64,000 bases of DNA, taken from Chrysophaeum taylorii (lineage: Eukaryota > Sar > Pelagophyceae > Pelagomonadales > Pelagomonadaceae). The translations under genes were made by a program, and so were the position numbers. Of this stretch, positions 30,215 through 37,018 are shown piece after piece (the first letter of the stretch is position 1; every line of letters begins with the position of its first letter). The notes beneath the pieces were generated by a model, which saw only the letters and a list, made by a program, of their open reading frames with translations, was not told where the DNA came from and ran no database searches. The stretch covers positions 186,001 to 250,000 of the forward strand of contig JAQMWT010000533.1 of NCBI GenBank assembly GCA_029834535.1, given 5' to 3'.

Positions 30215-31276
30215 ATGAGTCCTATGTTGGCCTCCTCTGTCTTGGTGTTGTTTTCCGGTGTCTGTCGAGCCAAGGAATGCGTCGCATACTGTGGGATTGG
30301 TGGGAAAGGGTTCGCCAACACACTCAACGCGGCGAACTGGGCTTTGGCGTATTCGATGCACCACAACCTGTCCTTCCTCCTGACGGCGATCCTACCTCCA
30401 GGATATGGGATCGAGGACAGCTTCATCAGGGTGTTCGGGACGCCCGAGTGGGACTGCGACGGTAAGCTGTGGCACGACGGTACGCCGGTCCCCGGCGTTC
30501 GGGCCGTTTCGGCGGAGGGCGACCTGACAACTCCGGCGAGCGTCCGCACGGCAACGTGTAAAGACTACGACGCGTTCTCTGATGAGGACGGCGATGTTGA
30601 CGATGTTGAGTTCAACATCATCGAGGAGAAGACAATATATACGACCGCTCCGTGTAGGTCAATCCTCCAGATATCTGACTGCTTTCCGATGAGTCACTTT
30701 GGCTCGACGAGAGACTATTGGCGACAGCGTTACGATCGCGCGAACATATGGAATAGAGCCGGAAGACCCATCATACCGGCGCTACGAATCGTGATTCACT
30801 ATCGCCTCGGTGACGTCGAGATTGAGGACAAATGGCAAAAACGCAGTACGTGGGCCGACGTCGAGGCCGCTCTCGGCGTTATCCTCCGAGGTTGCGCGAA
30901 ATGGCCACTCGAGTTTCAGATCGCAACTGACTCGCCAGCGCATCCCGAGGTGGCGAAGCTCTATCAGCACTTACAGGAATCGCAGCATCGCGTCGAGGAA
31001 CCCGCCGCCGATTTGGCTCGCCACGACTTCGATAGACTCGTCGACGCCGACATCCTCGTCTGCGCCGGCTCGCCATTCTGCCGCACCGCGGCCGTCCTAT
31101 CGTACAACATCGCCCTCGCTTCCAGGACGACCCCACTCAAAACCTTCGACAACCTCACGGTCTTCGACAACGTTATCCTCTACGACGCTGACACCTCCAG
31201 TATGGAGTCTCGCGACTTAAATAAGCAAGCTGCGGTCACCCTCGAAGACAAAATCTCTGCCAAACGAGGTCCGTAA
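30215..31276 (+). CDS. Secreted/Golgi glycosyltransferase-like protein (fucosyltransferase-like fold)
   Basis: 353 aa with an N-terminal hydrophobic segment (MSPMLASSVLVLFSGVCRA) that looks like a signal peptide. The N-terminal domain has GIGGKGFANTLNAANWALAY (a GxGN/loop-type start of a GT-B fold). The later half has RIVIHYRLGDVE, comparable to the HxRxGD motif of fucosyltransferases, followed by EFQIATDSPAHPEV and FDRLVDADILVCAGSPFCRTAAVLS, comparable to D-x-x-x-x-x-x-AD-x-x-(V/I)-x-S-x-S-x-F. These are features of GT11/GT23/O-fucosyltransferase families, where the His is replaced variably. The family assignment is tentative. Genes around it are on both strands, without an operon-like context. 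Confidence 0.55.
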   Translation: MSPMLASSVLVLFSGVCRAKECVAYCGIGGKGFANTLNAANWALAYSMHHNLSFLLTAILPPGYGIEDSFIRVFGTPEWDCDGKLWHDGTPVPGVRAVSAEGDLTTPASVRTATCKDYDAFSDEDGDVDDVEFNIIEEKTIYTTAPCRSILQISDCFPMSHFGSTRDYWRQRYDRANIWNRAGRPIIPALRIVIHYRLGDVEIEDKWQKRSTWADVEAALGVILRGCAKWPLEFQIATDSPAHPEVAKLYQHLQESQHRVEEPAADLARHDFDRLVDADILVCAGSPFCRTAAVLSYNIALASRTTPLKTFDNLTVFDNVILYDADTSSMESRDLNKQAAVTLEDKISAKRGP

Positions 31277-32257
31277 GCAACAATTCATCCAACGCCGCGA
31301 GTCGCACACTCACGCACGTGCTATAGCATACTCTCACCCTATATATTTTTCTCTCTCTCTTCTCTCTTTCGCCCCACAACCGCTCTCTACCTTAAGCTTT
31401 CGGCGTCTCCGGATATATAAGTCCCCGCCATAATGAGCCAACTTACTTTTGAAGAATTGGACTGCAAGTTCCGAATGCCGATGTTTATTATTGTGAGGAT
31501 GACGATGGTTTTAGTTGTCGACTCTTCGACGAGTTGCGACGTACAGTGGAAGGGAGAAAAGAACGAAAGGGGAATTAGGGGCGCCTGCATGTGACGAAGG
31601 TACTCGTTTTGCCGGGGTGGTGTTAGATATAGGCGACTTGAATATAATTAAAGAAAGAAATGCGTTGACGGACGCTCTGTGGCGCTGGCTTCTTTTAGCG
31701 CGCTGATGCGCACTTCTTCGTACCCCCCCCCCTTTTATCCTGGCTTCCTCCTTCCTTGTCTGTCGGCGCTTCTCCCACAGACGCGCGCTATGCATCGAAA
31801 CGAATCCGCAATGCCGACGTCGAAAACGACCGACTCCTCGCTCCTTTTCCTCGCTCCTTTTCCTCGCAACATCCATATAGAACTACCCAACCACAACTAC
31901 TTCACTTCCTATTAAAAACGTCCAACTAGCAACTCACGAAGGCTAATAACTCGAGCCGCGCGGATATTCTCATCTCTCCTCTTCCCTTCTAGCGGCGCGA
32001 AGCGCGGGCAAGTCGCACGAGACGGCGAGAAGTATAGAAGCTTGAATAATATTGCCGCCGCGGGAGGAGAGGGCGTCAGAGAGCGAGGGAGTCGCCGCAG
32101 AGCCGGGGGGCAGGTGGCGACAGGAGTGGTCCAGCTAGTGCAGGGCGCACGCCTCCTGCCGCCGGACATATGCGCGACGGAGCTGGATGCCCTACGGGAC
32201 GCAGTCGAGCTTAACCGAAGCGGTTGTATTCTTGAGTCCGTTGGAGAACTTCCCGTG
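31277..32257. other. Intergenic interval with TC-rich tracts
   Basis: Contains a CTCTCTCTT tract at about 31,350 and C-runs at about 31,722. Short ORFs on both strands lack recognisable motifs. The last ~200 bp is the open upstream frame of the next gene. Confidence 0.5.
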
Positions 32258-33172
32258 ATGATCTTCTTCTTCTTCTTCTTCGCCAAGGTCCAGGCGCAGT
32301 GCGAAGACGCGGCTATTGCCTCGTGGCACATCCACATGAATTTTCACCCGAACGACGTCATCTCGTCAGCAACGGCGGTCTCGCTGCGCGAGTCGTACGT
32401 AGAAAGGTTCAATGCCTCGGAATGTCCGTTTGCGCACTCGCAGCTCGCGGAGAACGTGTCGGAAACTTGTGCATTTCCGCTCGAGTGGCCTGTTGATGGT
32501 CCCTACGCTGGCGCGGGCCCGTTTGACCTCCCAAATTTCTCCGTGTTCGTCCCCAAGGCGCTTTTGGAGGAGGTGATGGCGTTCTTTTTGCAGAAGCGCG
32601 ACAAACTGCCCATGTTCGTCCACCCGAACAGCGGGTGCCAGGATCTCGACCACTCGGTCTGGCCCGTCGTTGCAGGCCAGCTCACGACGGACCTCTCGGG
32701 ACTCGCGTGTTGTCGCGAGGGCCCTGCCGGCTGCGCGTGCTACACGGCTATGTACGAGGGCCCCAACGAGACGTGCCTCTCGTACGCTGACGGTGTGCTC
32801 ACCGTCGACACCACATGCAACACCTCTGACCCCGCGGCGACGGCGGTGTGGGCGGAGACCAATCATACGCCCGCGCGACACTCGCTCGACGCGTTCGCTC
32901 TCCAGCCAACGCGGTGCCTTGCGTACGACTGCTACCTAAAGTCCGCATTCCTCGCCCCCGATTGTCGCAACGCGTCGGTCTCATACGTCGTGGACGACCG
33001 CACATTTCGCGCCGACGCGTGCCCGGACCTCTGCCTTGCCCTCCAAGAAGACGCACGAGGCGAGGGGAGGCGCCTCGGCCTCGCCGACTGCGGGGCTGCG
33101 ACGCGCTTCGGCCGCAAGTGCCTGTTTGGCCCGGGCACCACGCCGGCCGACTGTCCCTCCGTTCAATACTAG
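32258..33172 (+). CDS. Secreted DOPA 4,5-dioxygenase-like protein with Cys-rich C-terminal region
   Basis: 304 aa from the ATG at 32258 (MIFFFFFFAKVQAQ), a typical signal peptide; an open frame upstream to 32,042 starts with low-complexity sequence and is less likely. Residues ~20-160 match the DOPA-dioxygenase family: WHIHMNFHPND with paired His, LRESYVERFN, a central PFDLPNFSVFVP, and LPMFVHPNSGCQDLDHSVW, whose His-Pro and Asp-His positions are the conserved metal ligands. Fungal and plant members cleave DOPA or related catechols extracyclically. The C-terminal ~140 residues add about a dozen Cys and potential N-glycosylation sites (NET, NTS, NHT, NAS) that are not part of the family. Substrate is unknown. 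The stop lies 10 bp from the stop of the convergent OXA1-like gene. Confidence 0.75.
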   Translation: MIFFFFFFAKVQAQCEDAAIASWHIHMNFHPNDVISSATAVSLRESYVERFNASECPFAHSQLAENVSETCAFPLEWPVDGPYAGAGPFDLPNFSVFVPKALLEEVMAFFLQKRDKLPMFVHPNSGCQDLDHSVWPVVAGQLTTDLSGLACCREGPAGCACYTAMYEGPNETCLSYADGVLTVDTTCNTSDPAATAVWAETNHTPARHSLDAFALQPTRCLAYDCYLKSAFLAPDCRNASVSYVVDDRTFRADACPDLCLALQEDARGEGRRLGLADCGAATRFGRKCLFGPGTTPADCPSVQY

Positions 33173-33182
33173 GAGGCGCCGT

Positions 33183-33872
33183 CTATGATGATGATGATCC
33201 ATTTTTGACGTCGACGTTGTTCCGGTCGATAGCGCGGAAGGCCGCGATGGAGCAGGCGGTAAAGCCGGTGGAAGTGAGCCAGTAGACCAAAAAGCCCGAG
33301 GGGAGCTGGACGGTGATGGGGAGCGCAGCGAGGAGTCCGAGTTGTGCGGCGTGGCGGGCTACGAGGGGCCAGCCAGGTCGATCTGAGGGTTTCGGGAGGC
33401 CCCCGAGGTTAAAGTAGGTGCCGCCGATCGCCAGGAGCGCCAAGGTGGGGTCGGGCGCCGCGAGATCGGGAAACCAGAGGGTGCCCTCGAGGTGAAAGTT
33501 TGGCGCCGACTCGCACAGCTCTCTGATTGCGAAAGCGAACGTGACGAAAACGGGAATGTGGACGGCCGGCATGAGGACGAAGGCCGCCACAGGATTGGCG
33601 CCGTGGACCTTGAGGGTCGCGTGCACGGCACGCGCGTACAATGCGGCGACCCGCGATGATTTGTCGTCCTTCCGCAGCGCATCGACGAGGAGCGCGTTGA
33701 CGCGACGAAGGTGAGGCGCCGCGGCGACGAATCGCGCCGAGGCGCGCCTCGCCACCAAGGTCGCGGGGAGCAGGGCGCCGCGCACCCCAAGCGTCGTCGC
33801 GGCGATGGTTGCCCACCAAGGCAGGCCAGCGTCGTGGACGTGCTCAAGGATTCCGTTGAAAAACACGACCAT
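33183..33872 (-). CDS. OXA1/YidC/Alb3-family membrane insertase-like protein
   Basis: 229 aa. N-terminal hydrophobic LPWWATIAATTLGVRGAL corresponds to the first core membrane segment after the family's typical WW(A/L)xI; the PxL/RR segment follows. Then comes a cytosolic or matrix hairpin (RRVNALLVDALRKDD), a second hydrophobic segment (AAFVLMPAVHIPVFVTFAFAIREL) with the conserved PxxxxxF pattern, the LWFPDLAAPDPTLALLAI segment (compare WFxDLxxPDP), and a final pair including LPSGFLVYWLTST. WFPDLxxPDP and P(S/A)GxxxYW are strong OXA1 signatures. Compact length and lack of a C-terminal ribosome-binding tail suggest the COX18/OXA2-like mitochondrial type. An N-terminal targeting peptide is not evident. 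It is divergent from the PDZ gene, with start codons only 20 bp apart. Confidence 0.8.
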   Translation of the reverse strand: MVVFFNGILEHVHDAGLPWWATIAATTLGVRGALLPATLVARRASARFVAAAPHLRRVNALLVDALRKDDKSSRVAALYARAVHATLKVHGANPVAAFVLMPAVHIPVFVTFAFAIRELCESAPNFHLEGTLWFPDLAAPDPTLALLAIGGTYFNLGGLPKPSDRPGWPLVARHAAQLGLLAALPITVQLPSGFLVYWLTSTGFTACSIAAFRAIDRNNVDVKNGSSSS

Positions 33873-33892
33873 CCTAACGGACCTTAAGCGTG

Positions 33893-34426
33893 ATGCTCCT
33901 TCCTTTCGTCGTCGTCGGTGCGATCCAAAGGCAGCACTTGGAGGTTGTGCTGCCGCGGCCGCTCGGCGTCACGGTCCAGGAAGCCTCGAACGGTGCCGTG
34001 TTTGTCCTGGCGGCGCGAGGGAACGCGCTCGATGCCGGCGTCCGCGTCGGCGATGTCGTTGTCGGCGTGAGTGGTGTGTATGGCGAAGTCGTGTACAGCA
34101 CGAAGAATGCGGGAGTGTTGCGCGTCGAGAGCTTGATCCGGTCGAGGGCGGCTGACACTGTCACATTGCGCCTCGAACGGGGCCACGAATACCATCTCGC
34201 GGAAGAAACTGACGAGTTCGACGAGGACCCTATCGACACGCCCACCTTCAAGTCCATCTTCGATAAGAACGAGCTCGCCATCGAACTACCCGACGATTTG
34301 GACGTGGAGCCGGACTTGGAGCCGGACTTGGAGCCGGACTTCTCGCAGGTTCACGGGTATTTTGAGGACCCCTTCGACGACCCTCCGTTCGACGAAAAAG
34401 CCGCCGCCCGGAATATACGACGATGA
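33893..34426 (+). CDS. PDZ-domain protein with hydrophobic N-terminus
   Basis: 177 aa from the ATG at 33893 (an in-frame GTG lies just before). A short hydrophobic start (MLLPFVVVGAIQ) is followed by a single PDZ-like domain: LEVVLPRPLGVTVQEA, GAVFVLAARGNALDAG, VRVGDVVVGVSGVYGE with the GD motif, and a VTLRLER strand. This LPxPLGxxxxE...GNAxxxGxxxGDxxxxxS pattern is common in plastid-associated PDZ proteins of algae, where a partner is photosystem assembly, but that role is an inference. The C-terminal tail is strongly acidic with a DLEPDLEPD repeat, encoded by a GGAGCCGGACTT direct repeat. A bipartite targeting peptide is possible from the N-terminus. Confidence 0.7.
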   Translation: MLLPFVVVGAIQRQHLEVVLPRPLGVTVQEASNGAVFVLAARGNALDAGVRVGDVVVGVSGVYGEVVYSTKNAGVLRVESLIRSRAADTVTLRLERGHEYHLAEETDEFDEDPIDTPTFKSIFDKNELAIELPDDLDVEPDLEPDLEPDFSQVHGYFEDPFDDPPFDEKAAARNIRR

Positions 34427-34646
34427 GCCGTCGTTTGGGTGCGCGCAAAAAAAGTTGTCGTCGACGACGACGACGTACATGTATGACCTACCTCGAAAGG
34501 GGGATCAATAAATATTAATGTGGGTACGTGCTCCTCCGTGGATTGGAGTGGTCGCGCGAGATGGCGGCAGCACGAGGTCGGACCGAGCACGTGGGATGAA
34601 CCGATCGATATCGATATACGGTTGTGTGTTGGCCTTGTTTTTATGG

Positions 34647-35456
34647 TTACTTTTGCAGCGCGAGCCTCTTGTACTTGGAAAATCCATCGACGATGCTGTA
34701 ATATTCTGCCTGGAGCTGGTCGCACGTGGGCTTCACGACGGAGTATTCGGCTTCGGGACCGTGAAAGATCAAACTCTTCTCTCTGATGACCCCACCCTCA
34801 AACAGACTTCGAGTAAACCCACCAACGTCTTCAAGATGTTTGACGACGGCGTTGCCGTCGACATACGCCTCGCGACAAAACACAAACCTCTCGTCTTCGG
34901 TCATGGTCCAGCCGTACCACAGCACCGCCGGGTCTTTCTTGGCCTTATCGATGAAACTCTGAGCCACAGCTTGGAACTTGGCCGCGTCCAATATCTCGAA
35001 AGTTGGCTCGATGCTGCGAAACGTGTGGGCCGAGACCCGCGACGACGACAAGGCCGCGAGGTGTGTCATCCCGCACACAAACTTGTAGAAGACGGCATTT
35101 TGGAGTTCGGGTTTGATGATTTCGAGCTCCTTCTCGGGACCGTGGACGCTGACTTCGTCGAGATGCGTCGGACCTTGGACTAACGCCGTCATTAACGACC
35201 GGACGGCCTTCAGGTGGGCCACGGCGGCCTTGCCGTCGACGTACGCCTCGCGGCAATACAGCTTTTCCCCGTTTCGCGTGAAGCCCTGTGATTGTCTCCG
35301 TTTTCTTGCGCTCGACAAACAAGGCCCTACCACAAACATGCATCCCTTTGTTTTGATGCCGACAAAACGACGAACCAAATCGTCGACAGCGCCCTTGTCG
35401 ACGACGGTGAAATGGGTATGGATCGACACAAACCCGGCACCCATCGACTGCCCCAT
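34647..35456 (-). CDS. Protein with two tandem ABM/dimeric-barrel-like domains (one 45-nt intron)
   Basis: 269 codons as one open frame, or 254 aa after removal of the probable intron at 35,286-35,330. The two halves are clear internal duplicates: GEKLYCREAYVDGKAAVAHL versus ERFVFCREAYVDGNAVVKHL, each followed by 40-45 residues, then VHGPEKELEIIKPEL versus FHGPEAEYSVVKPTC. With the intron removed, FVGFTRNGEK aligns without a gap to WYGWTMTEDE. This Cys-Arg-Glu-x-Tyr-x-D pattern is typical of antibiotic-biosynthesis-monooxygenase (ABM)-like or related small ferredoxin-like folds, where the W/F-C-R-E-x-Y/F strand is conserved. Function is unknown. No transmembrane segment is seen. Confidence 0.65.
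   Translation of the reverse strand: MGQSMGAGFVSIHTHFTVVDKGAVDDLVRRFVGIKTKGCMFVVGPCLSSARKRRQSQGFTRNGEKLYCREAYVDGKAAVAHLKAVRSLMTALVQGPTHLDEVSVHGPEKELEIIKPELQNAVFYKFVCGMTHLAALSSSRVSAHTFRSIEPTFEILDAAKFQAVAQSFIDKAKKDPAVLWYGWTMTEDERFVFCREAYVDGNAVVKHLEDVGGFTRSLFEGGVIREKSLIFHGPEAEYSVVKPTCDQLQAEYYSIVDGFSKYKRLALQK
35286..35330 (-). other. Probable 45-nt GT-AG intron
   Basis: Minus strand GTAGGGCC...ATCACAG. It is frame-neutral and makes the first of two duplicated domains align to the second without an insertion. Confidence 0.7.
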
Positions 35457-36237
35457 GTTCCGACTATCAATGCATTCAAGTTCAAAAAAAAAAGAACAAA
35501 ACTGTAGGACAAATCTTCAACTTTGGGGGAACGAAAAAGCCGCGCTCTTCGGAGAACTGTGTTCTTGACGCAGGGCGGTGGCGCCGGGGCCGACGCCGGA
35601 GCGAGGCGGCGGTGGTCAAGACGGTGCCTGCCAATTTATTCATTCTTTCTTTCGTTCGTTCGTTCGCTCGTTCGGGCTGCTCCGGAGTTCAAGTATGATG
35701 CCAGAATTCACTTTTGCGCACACCGTTTTTTTGCTTAGATATATGGAATGCTACCGAAGGACGCAGCCTTCGAATCCATCCTAGAATCGGTATATCACAT
35801 CGGTCGAGATGGCGTCGCGCAGACAAGACAGGCAGCGTCGAGAAAGACCCGTTTTCCCGTTGTTGTCGAGCAGAGGACGTTTCCACGGCGTTCCGCCGGC
35901 CACAGAAAAGCGTCTCGCGCGGTTTGACTGACAAATGGCGTCGTTCGCAGAACGCAAAAGTACCAGCAACAGATGCCAGCAAGTCGCTCTTCGTGCATGC
36001 ATGCATGCATATGCATGCATGAATGAAAGAATGAACGAATGAATGGTATCGGCCATAGCCTGCTTCTTCGTGGCATTTGTGCGCGCAATCATGCACGCAC
36101 CAAAATGAACGAGTGGCGTACGCCAAAAGGTCCTCCACCGCGCAATCTGAGTGACACAAGTTTGCGACTACGCCGACTCGGATCCCGATTCGGACCGATG
36201 CGATTTCCTCCACTTGGACGCGACCGTTGCGCTTCAC
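35457..36237. other. Intergenic interval with simple repeats
   Basis: TTCTTTCTTTCG/TTCG tract at 35,641-35,676 and a CATGCATGCATATGCATG tract followed by GAATGAA units at 35,994-36,045. No recognised gene. Confidence 0.6.
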
Positions 36238-36392
36238 ACGGAGTGTCTTTGAAGGTCGACTGCTAAGAGGGGTGTGTGTGTGTGGTGCATGAAAGATGTG
36301 GGTGGTTTTGTGGTGCATGAAGCTCATTGAAGCAATGAAGGATGTCTTTAAAAAATGTCGACTGCTAAGAGGGGGGTGTGTGTGTAAAAAAT
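36238..36392 (+). repeat. GTCGACTGCTAAGAGG dispersed repeat, two copies in tandem
   Basis: Motif cores at about 36,252 (TTTGAAGGTCGACTGCTAAG) and 36,354 (ATGTCGACTGCTAAGAGG), each followed by a G-run and GTGTGTG. The second lies ~70 bp before the FTR-beta start codon, so promoter effects are possible. Confidence 0.8.
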
Positions 36393-36460
36393 GATAGATA
36401 CGTCACCCTGTCTTCTGTCCGTTGATCGATTGTGTCCGTTGGGTGTTCTGACAGCCCACG

Positions 36461-36919
36461 ATGCGGTGGTTTCTGTCGTTGCTCGTCGGCTTCGCCGCGA
36501 CTGGGGCCGCGTTCATCACGCGGGGGGCCCGCGTGCCGGCGACCCGGCGCGAGGCTAAGCCCGCCGCGGATGACGTGGACGAGGGGGAATTCGAGAAGGC
36601 GCTCGCCGCGATGACGTCTTTCTCAAACCGATACGTCAAGTTGAGCAAGACCAAGTACTGCGCCGAGCCGAGCGTGACGTCGGTGGTGATCCGCGGACTC
36701 GCGGAGCACAAGGTGGCGTTGGGAGCGCCTTTGTGCCCGTGCCGCTTCTACGAGTGCAAAGAATCCGAGGCAAAGGACGGTTACTGGAACTGTCCTTGCG
36801 TTCCGATGCGCGAGAGAAAGGAATGTCATTGCATGCTGTTTTTGACCGATGACAATGATTTTGTCGGGGAGTCCACCGACATCACCGTAGACGAAATCAC
36901 CGCCCTGACTGCAATGTGA
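36461..36919 (+). CDS. Ferredoxin-thioredoxin reductase catalytic (beta) chain, plastid-targeted
   Basis: 152 aa. The catalytic core has the full set of Cys motifs for the 4Fe-4S cluster and redox-active disulphide: an upstream YCAEP, then PLCPCRFYECKE, WNCPCVPMRERKECHCMLFL. The order CPC ... CPC ... CHC is diagnostic of FTR-beta, which passes electrons from ferredoxin to plastid thioredoxins. The N-terminus MRWFLSLLVGFAATGAAFIT looks like a signal peptide followed by a Phe-containing plastid-targeting motif (GAAF), as used in algae with complex plastids. The length matches the family plus this targeting extension. It is convergent with the large minus-strand gene at 37,019, with 100 bp between. 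Confidence 0.9.
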   Translation: MRWFLSLLVGFAATGAAFITRGARVPATRREAKPAADDVDEGEFEKALAAMTSFSNRYVKLSKTKYCAEPSVTSVVIRGLAEHKVALGAPLCPCRFYECKESEAKDGYWNCPCVPMRERKECHCMLFLTDDNDFVGESTDITVDEITALTAM

Positions 36920-37018
36920 TATGTGTGTACGTGGCACGACCCGCGTCTCGGAGCTCCCTTCTTCCTCCGACTACAACAAGCGGTGCTCCACTGCTCCTGC
37001 TCCTCCGACTTGGACACC

